DNA of 64,000 bases from Mannheimia haemolytica (GTDB taxonomy: Bacteria > Pseudomonadota > Gammaproteobacteria > Enterobacterales > Pasteurellaceae). The DNA is taken from NCBI GenBank assembly GCA_900638155.1, contig LR134495.1, positions 1,550,001 through 1,614,000 of the forward strand. Reading direction: 5' to 3'. This document shows, one piece after another, positions 17,495 to 24,849 of the stretch (the stretch's first letter is position 1; every line of letters starts with the position of its first letter). The notes beneath the pieces are model-generated. The model did not search any database. It saw nothing but the letters and a program-made list of their open reading frames with translations, and was not told where the DNA came from. The translations under genes were made by a program, and so were the position numbers.

Positions 17495-18292
17495 TTAGTA
17501 AAATATTAGCTCATTATCATCAATTTCATCTAAAATTGAGATTTGAGATAAATCTTCCACTATCACTGATTTTTCTATATTGTTACCACAGCCTTTCTCA
17601 GTAGTGCTATTTACAAGTGGTGCAATTTGTTGCTCCAGTTTATGAGACCAATTTCCCATCAAATGAGCCAGCGTATACATTTGAATTTTTGTTTCATTCA
17701 ATAGCGTATCACCAACTACAATACAAGCAGGAATATGTAATAACGATAGCTGGATATAACACATCATGGCAGCTGTAAAATCAACATCTTGACAATGAAC
17801 CCAAAGTTGTTGTTGGGGATTGTATTTCGCATCAAACATCGCATTAACACAACCAATCACCATTACACCCGAACCACAAGTTGGTTCTGATAAAGTAACA
17901 AATCCCTGTTGTGAGATGATTCTATCACAGTCCTGTAGTGTAACTTTCGCCATTAGATCTGCGATGTGAGATGGTGTAAAGTATTGCCCTCTATAACCAT
18001 CACCAAGATTGAGATTCATAAATACTGAGCCTAAGAAATCATAGCGTTTTTGTGTTAAAGCATTCACCGTAACAGCTAACAATTCTGCTAATTGAGTAAA
18101 CTCAGAATCTGAATATCGTGCCTTAGCATGAGCAAAGCGTTCTCGCAAATTAGGTTCTGCTTGATCTCGATACGTTACTAGGTACATATCAAGTGCAGAG
18201 AGTGTAATAAAATCATAAAACACTTCTGAACGTCGATAATGTGGTGCGATACGTTGAAATAAGCTGATAAATTGCTTTTCAAAGTTTTCCAT
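17495..18292 (-). CDS. N6-adenine methyltransferase-like protein, catalytic NPPY not visible
   Basis: A 265-aa protein with an HsdM-like SAM-binding core: 'GQYFTPSHIADLMA' (~94), motif I 'SEPTCGSGVMVIG' (~125) and 'CQDVDFTAAMMCYIQLSLLHI' (~163). In real N6-MTases an NPP(Y/F) motif follows, but here the equivalent place reads 'CIVVGDTLLNE', and no NPPY is seen to the end. Small proteins of this kind are common in conjugative elements and may mask DNA or act in antirestriction. Activity is doubtful. The first accessory gene after traI, it has the A/B/C leader. Confidence 0.7.
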   Translation of the reverse strand: MENFEKQFISLFQRIAPHYRRSEVFYDFITLSALDMYLVTYRDQAEPNLRERFAHAKARYSDSEFTQLAELLAVTVNALTQKRYDFLGSVFMNLNLGDGYRGQYFTPSHIADLMAKVTLQDCDRIISQQGFVTLSEPTCGSGVMVIGCVNAMFDAKYNPQQQLWVHCQDVDFTAAMMCYIQLSLLHIPACIVVGDTLLNETKIQMYTLAHLMGNWSHKLEQQIAPLVNSTTEKGCGNNIEKSVIVEDLSQISILDEIDDNELIFY

Positions 18293-18352
18293 TAGACTAC
18301 TCCTTAAAGTTTACGGAGTAATCCCCCTAGGGAATTACCCCTAGGGTGGAAA
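18293..18352 (-). promoter_or_regulatory. A/B/C leader of the methyltransferase-like gene
   Basis: On the coding strand: A GGGGTAATT (18341-18333), B GATTACTCC (18323-18315), C GGAGTAGTC (18303-18295), where C is the ribosome site. B can pair with A or C. All three carry GTA where other leaders have GAA, a co-varying set that supports real RNA pairing. Confidence 0.7.
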
Positions 18353-18364
18353 AATTAATTAAGG

Positions 18365-19111
18365 CTATTCAAGTTTCTCTTCGAACTCATCTTCAAATTC
18401 TTCATTAAAGACTTCCTCAGCAAAACTGCGAATACCCCTATCATCTATGTAAATATTGCAGTATGAGCCATCAAGATTTGCGATATATTTGCCCGCAAAC
18501 CACATTCCCGGCTCAAAAAATGAAAGTATAAACTCAATGTCAGGAAAGGCAGTACAAAGTGCTTGGAACCAACCATCAGGTGGTCCCCATGGCGTATCAA
18601 ATAGGCAATTAATAGATCCATTATCATTAAAGCTAACTTGACAGCTATCTGAACATACATTCCATTTACAGCCCCACTGTTCATTTGACCAGTCATACCA
18701 ATCTTTGTAACCATGTTGAGCTAGGTTAGACAGATATTGCTGGCCTAATGCGAGGTTTAGCCATAATATACTTTGTTGTTCAGGACGTTTTATCAACCAG
18801 TTGATAAAATGACCTACATCCCAGCGATGATGCTTTGCCTTAGCATATATCCGATCAATTTCGGACCCATAGATATACTTTTTGAGTAGAGGGCGTGTTA
18901 AACGTCTATTTGGTGAAATTTTTAGAAATTCCATTGCTCTATCACCAAGACTACTTGATTCAATGCAGATTGATTCTGGCATTGGAACGAGTAATTCAAA
19001 GTCTAAACACCATTTATCACTTTCAGTTTTTCTGAAAAGCTTAGGAATAATTTGTTTAGCTTGGATACAATCGCAAAAAATTTGTAGTTTATTTTCACAC
19101 CAGTTTGGCAT
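18365..19111 (-). CDS. YubB/Api92-like ferredoxin-fold domain protein
   Basis: A 248-aa protein starting 'MPNWCENKLQIF' and containing 'WGCKWNV', 'FDTPWGPPDGWFQALCTAFPDI' and 'EPGMWFAGKY'. These are hallmarks of the DUF1281 (YubB ferredoxin-like) proteins found on plasmids, ICEs and phage Api92. The function is unknown; the family travels with antirestriction and plasmid-entry genes. The C-terminus is acidic (EDEFEEKLE). It is part of the minus-strand accessory block and has its own A/B/C leader. Confidence 0.8.
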   Translation of the reverse strand: MPNWCENKLQIFCDCIQAKQIIPKLFRKTESDKWCLDFELLVPMPESICIESSSLGDRAMEFLKISPNRRLTRPLLKKYIYGSEIDRIYAKAKHHRWDVGHFINWLIKRPEQQSILWLNLALGQQYLSNLAQHGYKDWYDWSNEQWGCKWNVCSDSCQVSFNDNGSINCLFDTPWGPPDGWFQALCTAFPDIEFILSFFEPGMWFAGKYIANLDGSYCNIYIDDRGIRSFAEEVFNEEFEDEFEEKLE

Positions 19112-19172
19112 AATGTACTCCTAAATAAAGTAGGGGTACACTTGCCTTGAGGCAATGTACCCCAAGGGTTAA
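19112..19172 (-). promoter_or_regulatory. A/B/C leader of the YubB-like gene
   Basis: Coding strand: A GGGGTACATT (19163-19154), B GTGTACCCC (19141-19133), C GGAGTACATT (19121-19112). The GTAC core replaces GAAAC of other leaders in all three segments, preserving both alternative pairings. Confidence 0.75.
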
Positions 19173-19250
19173 AAGATAATCGATACATAATTCCTAAAGG
19201 ATTATGTATTACTATGAAAGATTGTGTTGAAAGTACCTTTCAGCAAAGAG

Positions 19251-20225
19251 TTAAGCTGCTTCTTCAAAGACCTCGTTTTTATCAGCCAGCTGTGAGATAT
19301 TTAATGCATCTAACATATATTGACAAGCTTCACGAGCTTTACCAGAAGCCCGGACAATAGCCCGTTTATCTTCTTTTATAACTCTTATCCAACTTTCAAT
19401 ATATGCCGCATTTTGAGGTACCGTATCAAATCCAAGGTAGGCACACAAAAATGCTCCCCCCATTTCGGCAACCAACTCCTCAAAAGCATAGACTTTGTTT
19501 CCAAATTTTGCTTTTCCGGAGGTAATACCCTCACGATCGAGCCTTTTAGCAGCACCAGTTGCATGAGTCATTTCGTGCAATAACACACTATGAAACGCTT
19601 GAGCATTTTCAAACTGTTTTATTTCCGGCATTACAACTAAATCTGCACTGGGTTGATAATATGCCCGATTACTCGGTTTCATTTCCACGTGTAAATCCAT
19701 TCCTTTGATAATCTGCCGAATATCAGCAAAAATCTCGTATTGGTTTGGATCCGATGTAGGCTGTTTAGGTTCTGATATAGGATCGTACAGTTCCTCGGGT
19801 AAATTTTCACACTGGTCTAGATTGAACAGATTGTGCTTCTTAATGAAAAAGTGTTGTTCAATTTCTGGATTACCTTCCTCGTCATACACAATATTTCCCT
19901 CCTCATCAAGTTTTTCTCTCTTATCAGGACGGTAGTTCATTACAACAGTAGCTTTTTCACCTTTACGGATATATCCGCCGAGCTCGTTAGCTTTTTTTGC
20001 TGTAATCCACTTACTCTGTTTGTAACCGTATTCTGCGGTAGCAATCCAGAGTAATAGTGTGTTGATACCAGAATACAATCGGTTAGAGACCGCATTACGA
20101 GGTAATGCCATATTACATTCTGGATGACTCCACGGTTTTAACCATGGTGCAGTCCCCTGTTCCAGTGCTGCAACAATTCGGTCTGTGATATGTTGGTATA
20201 AATCAAATTTAGTTTGAGTGTTCAT
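19251..20225 (-). CDS. ardC: ArdC-type antirestriction protein (ssDNA-binding plus zincin domains)
   Basis: A 324-aa protein. The N-terminal ArdC domain shows 'GTAPWLKPW' (~29), 'YSGINTLLLW' (~50), 'WITAKKANELGGYIRKGEKA' (~72) and 'FNLDQCENLP'. The C-terminal zincin-like metallopeptidase domain has 'HSVLLHEMTHATG' (~200; HExxH-type zinc ligands) and 'EELVAEMGGAFL' (~248; third ligand Glu). ArdC proteins protect incoming ssDNA or dsDNA of conjugative elements from restriction. It fits the entry role proposed for this block and has an A/B/C leader. Confidence 0.88.
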   Translation of the reverse strand: MNTQTKFDLYQHITDRIVAALEQGTAPWLKPWSHPECNMALPRNAVSNRLYSGINTLLLWIATAEYGYKQSKWITAKKANELGGYIRKGEKATVVMNYRPDKREKLDEEGNIVYDEEGNPEIEQHFFIKKHNLFNLDQCENLPEELYDPISEPKQPTSDPNQYEIFADIRQIIKGMDLHVEMKPSNRAYYQPSADLVVMPEIKQFENAQAFHSVLLHEMTHATGAAKRLDREGITSGKAKFGNKVYAFEELVAEMGGAFLCAYLGFDTVPQNAAYIESWIRVIKEDKRAIVRASGKAREACQYMLDALNISQLADKNEVFEEAA

Positions 20226-20304
20226 TAGTGTTTCTCCAAAGTTCAGGTAGAAAATGGGGAAACACTATTACCCTTATCGGGCACTAGTTTCCCCGATGGG
20301 TGGT
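20226..20304 (-). promoter_or_regulatory. A/B/C leader of the ardC gene
   Basis: Coding strand: A GGGGAAACTAGT (20294-20283), B AGTGTTTCCCC (20266-20256), C GGAGAAACAC (20237-20228). Outer stems CACCC/GGGT and ATCGGG/CCCGAT enclose A, so A is either in its own stem or paired with B. Confidence 0.75.
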
Positions 20305-20469
20305 TTAAAATCTCAACAGAGATAGTTTTTCTAGGTTCATCAAAACCAGTAGAACTGCCTATAATGCAGTAACTACAGATAATTTGTTAATCAGTATTGA
20401 TTCAAGTTAAACATAATCCTCATATCGAAAATTACTTTGGTAATACAAAGTTACATTATTTCAGATCCA

Positions 20470-20877
20470 TTAAAGTAAACGTTGAAAGCTATTAGCAGCA
20501 ATAAAGTGATAACTTTTTTCCGCAGCTTCTGTTTCCGTAATCATTCCCTGCTCCAGCAAAACATGGGTGATTCCATTGAAAAACTGATGTAATAGAAATG
20601 AAATAAAACCTGTTGTTTCAACTTTTACTGGGCGACAATGAAACTGCATATCCTGCCAAAGTTTAATATCATCTTTTAACTGTTGAGAGCTCACAATTTC
20701 ATATACAACAGCAGAAATATTAACTAAATTACCGTTGTTATTCAGCCAAATTGTATAACGATTCCAATCTCCTTTTCTCATTGGCTCTATACAAATGTGA
20801 AATAGGTATTGGTAGGCTTTATTATTTAAATTGCGGTTATCCCAGATGTATTTGAGTAAATCTAAATCGTGTTTCAT
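20470..20877 (-). CDS. Hypothetical accessory protein, 135 aa
   Basis: Unknown family. A soluble, helix-rich protein with no membrane segment; the C-terminus 'ITETEAAEKSYHFIAANSFQ' is notable. It has an A/B/C leader and a clear Shine-Dalgarno within segment C, which supports real expression. It shares a short region (LLEQGMITETE) in style with the 131-aa neighbour at 21913 (ILVEHNWISETE), so the two may be distant relatives. Confidence 0.65.
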   Translation of the reverse strand: MKHDLDLLKYIWDNRNLNNKAYQYLFHICIEPMRKGDWNRYTIWLNNNGNLVNISAVVYEIVSSQQLKDDIKLWQDMQFHCRPVKVETTGFISFLLHQFFNGITHVLLEQGMITETEAAEKSYHFIAANSFQRLL

Positions 20878-20950
20878 AATGTTTCTCCAAAAGAAAAAAG
20901 TGGAGAAACATCTTACCTATAGGGAAAATATTTCCCCACAGGGTAAAAAA
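20878..20950 (-). promoter_or_regulatory. A/B/C leader of the 135-aa gene
   Basis: Coding strand: A GGGGAAATAT (20937-20928), B ATGTTTCTCC (20911-20902), C GGAGAAACATT (20888-20878). B and C form a perfect 10-bp stem that hides the ribosome site, with the start codon right after it. Confidence 0.8.
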
Positions 20951-20992
20951 CAATCTCGATAAGCGGTCAAATTGAAATAAAAAACCTACAAA

Positions 20993-21835
20993 TCAGGCAT
21001 GCAAGTAGGCAAAACGTGCGGCATTACTACGAGCAGAAGCTATAGCATTACTAATAAGCTCTTGTCGATAACCACTCAATGAATGGTCTGTCGGCGAATA
21101 GCTTACGCCTGTAATTTCATCGCTACCTAGTTGAATGCCACTTTCCTTATCAGTAACGGTTGCTACAAAATCAGCATAGCAAAGTTTCCCTTGTAGGATT
21201 TCCTCTATCATTGCCTCAAAATCGCAGACATCACCACATAGCCAATCAACAGACTCTGAATAAAATTCAGAGGATTTACGTTTAAGTTCTATCAGATAGT
21301 TTTCCGTGTTAAATTTGAAAATAGTTTCCGTCTGATACGGTGAGGCCTCAATAATCTGATAGCCATTCGATTCTAAGGCACAGGAAGTATCTTTAATATA
21401 CTGACCTAAATCTTGAATAAATCCATCCCACAGGGCTTTGTATTTTTCCACTTTTGATGTAGGGAAATACCACTCTTTTCGGGCATCACGATCATAGAAA
21501 AATGCCAAATCATCTGCTGTTCTAACAGAAAGCTCCATCGTATTACAATGCGAATAGCGGTACCCAAAACTATTTCGTATGATTTCAAAATCCACGCCAT
21601 AGTGAGGCTCCCAAGATTCAATGTGATTCAGCAGATTAGAAAACATTTTTTGTGTGCGTTTCTGAGGATTTAGCTTGTTGAAAAGATTAATTAACGTCTC
21701 CGTATTAAGCCTACCGTAGAATGCTACGCCATCGCCTTGACAATGAGAAAGTGAATACTCAATGTTTAAGCAATTAGGAAAACCAGCTTTAACAAGAGCG
21801 TGTTTAAAATAAGTGTTTAAGACTGAGCCAGACAT
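20993..21835 (-). CDS. Hypothetical accessory protein, about 280 aa
   Basis: Start MSGSVLNTYFKHALVKAGF at 21835 is chosen because AGGAGAA lies upstream in leader segment C; the longer frame to 21919 has no ribosome site. The protein has motifs 'YSLSHCQGDGVAFYG' (~30) and, in the middle, 'GYRYSHCNTMELSV', two matching 'YxxSHC' boxes that suggest an internal repeat or a metal site. The C-terminus is 'ARSNAARFAYLHA'. The 'SHCQGDGVxF' text is seen in antitoxin-like or antirestriction-like proteins of mobile elements, but I do not assign a function. Confidence 0.65.
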   Translation of the reverse strand: MSGSVLNTYFKHALVKAGFPNCLNIEYSLSHCQGDGVAFYGRLNTETLINLFNKLNPQKRTQKMFSNLLNHIESWEPHYGVDFEIIRNSFGYRYSHCNTMELSVRTADDLAFFYDRDARKEWYFPTSKVEKYKALWDGFIQDLGQYIKDTSCALESNGYQIIEASPYQTETIFKFNTENYLIELKRKSSEFYSESVDWLCGDVCDFEAMIEEILQGKLCYADFVATVTDKESGIQLGSDEITGVSYSPTDHSLSGYRQELISNAIASARSNAARFAYLHA

Positions 21836-21905
21836 TGCGCTTCTCCTAAAATTAGAGGGAAACACATTACCCTTTTCCGGAAATTGTGTTTCCCGAAAGG
21901 GTGAA
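21836..21905 (-). promoter_or_regulatory. A/B/C leader of the 280-aa gene
   Basis: Coding strand: A GGGAAACACA (21894-21885), B TGTGTTTCCC (21866-21857), C GGAGAAGCGCA (21846-21836). A:B is a perfect 10-bp pair. B:C is weaker and uses G-U pairs, so this member may be more open. Confidence 0.65.
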
Positions 21906-21912
21906 AGATTGA

Positions 21913-22308
21913 TTACCACTTATCGAAGTTAATCGCTCTGAATTTATAAACGGATATAGGTTGATCATAGAGTTCTGTTTCCGAAATCCAATTGTGTTCA
22001 ACCAAGATTTCTCTGACAAGATACATAAATGTACTCATCAAATGACGACTATGACTAAACCCGTTTCCACCAACATAAGCAAACCCTCTCAGGGTTTTGC
22101 GAATTCCTGCTTTAACAACAAGGTAAGTAATATCAACCTCGCCATAAGACGGGCAGACATCAAAGCGAGAAAAAACAGAAAATGCTTTGCCAAACTTGGT
22201 CTCACGCTCTAATTTCACACTGAATAGATCATGTGCATGGCGTAAATTCCAAAGTACACTGTATAAGTGCAAATCTGTTTCGGTATATTGAATTTTTTTA
22301 CGAGCCAT
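21913..22308 (-). CDS. Hypothetical accessory protein, 131 aa
   Basis: Unknown family. Basic N-terminus (MARKKIQYTETD), then a mixed alpha/beta body with 'ITYLVVKAGIRKTLRGFAYVGGNGFSHSR'. No signal peptide or membrane segment. It has an A/B/C leader with a perfect stem over the ribosome site. It shows weak similarity in layout to the 135-aa gene at 20470. Confidence 0.62.
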   Translation of the reverse strand: MARKKIQYTETDLHLYSVLWNLRHAHDLFSVKLERETKFGKAFSVFSRFDVCPSYGEVDITYLVVKAGIRKTLRGFAYVGGNGFSHSRHLMSTFMYLVREILVEHNWISETELYDQPISVYKFRAINFDKW

Positions 22309-22378
22309 AATGTTTCTCCTAAAAAATAAAAGGGAAACATTACTTCCCTCTGGGGATAATGCCTCCCCTTGTGAGGTA
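22309..22378 (-). promoter_or_regulatory. A/B/C leader of the 131-aa gene
   Basis: Coding strand: B AATGTTTCCC (22341-22332) and C GGAGAAACATT (22319-22309) form the sequestering stem. Outer stems are CCTC/GAGG and GGGGA/TCCCC. Segment A here reads GGGGAGGCATT and pairs less well with B. Confidence 0.65.
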
Positions 22379-22406
22379 TAAGAATAGGATGTGAATATGA
22401 AGTTGC

Positions 22407-22652
22407 CTATGCTCGACTAACAATTAGCTTGCCGTTCTGCTCGGACACACTCAGAAAGCGAAAATTAAGTCCTTGCCGAGACGGCATTTGTTGCATAAAT
22501 CGCACGCTTTTGATGTCCTTATCTCGATTTTGCCACGCTTCTAAAGCTCTATGACTAATTTCTTGCTGTAAGGCTTGATGCTCTGATGTCCATTCATTAA
22601 GTTTAGTTGGTAAAACATCTCCAATACAGGAAAGTCTAATATGAACTAACAT
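22407..22652 (-). CDS. Hypothetical accessory protein, 81 aa
   Basis: A short protein of unknown family (begins MLVHIRLSCIGDVLP, ends NGKLIVSRA). It is charged and helical in the middle (WTSEHQALQQEISHRALEAW). Reality is supported by the ribosome site placed within a well-formed A/B/C leader. Confidence 0.6.
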   Translation of the reverse strand: MLVHIRLSCIGDVLPTKLNEWTSEHQALQQEISHRALEAWQNRDKDIKSVRFMQQMPSRQGLNFRFLSVSEQNGKLIVSRA

Positions 22653-22716
22653 ACATTTCTCCAGAATAAGGGGAAATGCATTCCCCTTAAGGGAAACAAC
22701 ATTTCCCCGATGGGTG
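22653..22716 (-). promoter_or_regulatory. A/B/C leader of the 81-aa gene
   Basis: Coding strand: A GGGGAAATG (22708-22700), B CATTTCCCC (22678-22670), C GGAGAAATG (22662-22654). A:B is perfect over 9 bp and B:C over 9 bp with one mismatch. It is the cleanest example of mutually exclusive pairing in the set. Confidence 0.8.
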
Positions 22717-22723
22717 AGTTAAA

Positions 22724-23077
22724 TTAGATTAAAGAGAGCTGAGTACCAAAAACGGCAGCCATACCACATACAAAGGCAATAATGGCAGCCAACAAAGTCC
22801 AGAAAAACATCTTACGCTTAATGCGGGAAATTTCCTGTTCATATTCGGCTGCTTGTTCGTCTAAGCACATTTGCAGTTCTAAGGCTCGCATTTCATCTTC
22901 TTCAGCAATCCGTTGATTGATGCCTTTGGTGACTTCAACATACTTGCTTTTGGCTTTATGTTTCGCTGAAACAAAAATATTACCTAGCTTGTTGCCAAGT
23001 TTCCAAAAAAGAGAAGGTTTTACGGTTTTGGATGATTCAAACGGGATAACATCCCATCCTGCGGTTTGTTGACTCAT
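22724..23077 (-). CDS. Coiled-coil membrane protein, 117 aa
   Basis: Residues ~35-85 are charged and heptad-like (KSKYVEVTKGINQRIAEEDE, then 'EYEQEISRIKRK'), followed by one or two hydrophobic segments to the end ('MFFWTLLAAIIAFVCGMAAVFG'). A tail-anchored or C-terminal membrane protein of unknown function. It is the first gene of the minus-strand accessory block and is preceded by a divergent leader and the 145-bp structured repeat. Confidence 0.65.
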   Translation of the reverse strand: MSQQTAGWDVIPFESSKTVKPSLFWKLGNKLGNIFVSAKHKAKSKYVEVTKGINQRIAEEDEMRALELQMCLDEQAAEYEQEISRIKRKMFFWTLLAAIIAFVCGMAAVFGTQLSLI

Positions 23078-23160
23078 AGCGAGTTCTCCTAAAAGTTAAG
23101 TGAATAAAATTCCTCAGGAGATCGCAATTCCAAGGGAATTGAAATATCCCTCGGAAGGTA
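23078..23160 (-). promoter_or_regulatory. Divergent A/B/C-type leader of the coiled-coil gene
   Basis: Coding strand carries GCGATCTCCT upstream of AGGAGAACTCGC, which can pair over the ribosome site. A GGGATATT segment lies further 5'. A 43-codon ORF beginning MSPSILKGNS in the repeat upstream ends (TAG) inside this ribosome site. Confidence 0.5.
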
Positions 23161-23162
23161 GG

Positions 23163-23309
23163 TGTGTAGGTAGCATTCCTGCAAATTTGCAGAGTTCCCT
23201 TTCAGAATGCTGGGAGACATTTTGGGTAAATAACTCAACTACCTCTAAGGATAGCCGCCGCTTTTCAAGAGTTATGCGACTTTTAAGGGCTGTATCTACA
23301 GCGTCTTAA
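23163..23309 (-). repeat. 145-bp structured repeat, copy heading accessory block 1
   Basis: Nearly the same sequence is at 47468-47611, with a partial copy at 48037-48092. On the minus strand it can form GCTGT/ACAGC, GTCGC/GCGGC and GAATGC/GCATTC stems and contains the conserved start of an ORF, MSPSILKGNS. The GTCGC stem stays paired only if read as RNA from the minus strand (G-U in this copy, G-C in the other). It directly precedes the leader of the first accessory gene. Confidence 0.75.
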
Positions 23310-23450
23310 TGCTTAATATCATACGAATTCCTCCAATAAAATCAACCGTTTTTTTGTTCAAAAAATATCTCTTTTTTGAAAAGAGTTTTTCCTATCCTCA
23401 ACATAAAAATCTCGCTAATTTTCTGCTTATTTGTTCGGGAGGAGAGCGTG

Positions 23451-23894
23451 ATGAAAGTAAGTAGATTTCTGGGATATTGCAGTATAGTAACAGGTGTGTT
23501 TTCGCCCCTTGCACAAGCACAACCCAATATCATCGTCTATACCACAAAGATGTACCCTATTCAAAATTCACAACTTGCTTCCCAGATTTATTATCTTGAC
23601 CAAGTAGAGAATTTTGAAGAGTCAATCAGTCGAAACCTCAGTAAATCACCAGAGATTGCCGAACAAGAAATGCGTGCATTCTTTAATTCAGCAGATTGGA
23701 AAGCCCAAGAGCAACAATTAAAAGACGCTTATCAAGGCGTGATCAGTGGATGGCAAAATGGCATTAAGAAAGTACCTGCGGTGTTTTTTGATAATCCACA
23801 ATCTTCTCCGAGTGTGATTTATGGTACGACTGACGTACAGAAAGCATTAGATGAATGGCATAAATGGGTTAAACAACAAGGTGAATCAAAATGA
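23451..23894 (+). CDS. ICE conjugation protein, TIGR03757 (PFL_4709) family
   Basis: A 147-aa periplasmic protein with signal peptide 'LGYCSIVTGVFSPLAQAQ'. The mature part begins 'PNIIVYTTKMYPIQN' and contains 'KVPAVFFDNPQSSPSVIYGTTDV', typical of the TIGR03757 family of GI-type T4SS genes (TrbC/TraW-like, thioredoxin-like). Start 23451 follows GGGAGGAG; an upstream in-frame ATG at 23376 has no ribosome site. It overlaps the next gene by 4 bp. Confidence 0.88.
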   Translation: MKVSRFLGYCSIVTGVFSPLAQAQPNIIVYTTKMYPIQNSQLASQIYYLDQVENFEESISRNLSKSPEIAEQEMRAFFNSADWKAQEQQLKDAYQGVISGWQNGIKKVPAVFFDNPQSSPSVIYGTTDVQKALDEWHKWVKQQGESK

Positions 23895-24832
23895 AAAAAA
23901 CGTTTCTTACGATACTGATCTCTGCCAGTTTAGCTGTCCCAACAACCTTATATCCTCAACCAGCCAGAGCCTCATTGAATACCGCTTCCATTGCTGCATC
24001 AAGTGCCTCAACAAGCTGTTTGGAATATAAAGTTGTTGGAACCTGTTTTTGGTTATTTTGTACCTACTTTGGATGTAAGGTTCGCACATCAACCAAAATT
24101 AAGCATTATTTACCTGAAATGGTTGTTTCATCTTATAACCACGATGGGCAAACGCCATGGACAGAATTACAAGCTCTCAATCCTGGTGTAAAAGGTGGAG
24201 AATACCGTTCTCCACAACGCCAATACTCTCAACTCACTTTCAAAAATGCGGATGCGTTTGGACACCCACAAGGAGCTATCGGTCAATTATTAGGAAATAC
24301 GGGGTACTATTGTAAAACTCAAACTACGCCATTTATGCCTTACTTTTTGAGTGGGCTGGATTTTTTTGCCTGGCGTGAAAATATGCCGGAAATGTTTTAC
24401 CCGGAAGCTCTGACTCCGGGAATGCGGGAAGTTGGCCGTGTAGGCGATAGCTGGGGAAATATTTACCCACGTTCCGGTTGGGTAACCCAAGCACACGATT
24501 ATAAAGCCTCTGCGACCATTGTGCAGAGAGTGGCAGACATTGTGAGCCGAACAGCTCAGCCACACATTTATTTCCCAGCAGCCAAAACAGGTGGTGCAGG
24601 AGAATGGCCTCCAGGACCGGTCGAAGAGGGACAAGCAAGAACACATAAATGGCAAATACTTTACCCTCAAATGTCAAATACCTGCTCTGTTTTTCCTAAT
24701 GGAGGGCAAACAGATACCTATTCTTCTCAAATTTCAAATCAAGGTGATTATGCTTGGGCATTATGGCGACCTTATAGTTGTTGCAAACGCCGTGGGCAAA
24801 CATTCCTTTACAGTATTGATTGGTCACACTAA
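23891..24832 (+). CDS. ICE conjugation protein, TIGR03756 (TraU-like, PFL_4710)
   Basis: A 313-aa exported protein (signal peptide to about residue 28). Cysteine-rich N-terminal region 'CLEYKVVGTCFWLFCTYFGCKVRTS' (~42-66), 'SWGNIYPRSGWV' and a C-terminal 'PYSCCKRRGQTFLYSIDW' mark the TraU-like family of GI-type T4SS. TraU-type proteins act in pilus assembly and DNA transfer. Second gene of the plus-strand transfer operon. Confidence 0.9.
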   Translation: MKKTFLTILISASLAVPTTLYPQPARASLNTASIAASSASTSCLEYKVVGTCFWLFCTYFGCKVRTSTKIKHYLPEMVVSSYNHDGQTPWTELQALNPGVKGGEYRSPQRQYSQLTFKNADAFGHPQGAIGQLLGNTGYYCKTQTTPFMPYFLSGLDFFAWRENMPEMFYPEALTPGMREVGRVGDSWGNIYPRSGWVTQAHDYKASATIVQRVADIVSRTAQPHIYFPAAKTGGAGEWPPGPVEEGQARTHKWQILYPQMSNTCSVFPNGGQTDTYSSQISNQGDYAWALWRPYSCCKRRGQTFLYSIDWSH

Positions 24833-24849
24833 TAACATTGGGAGCAATA

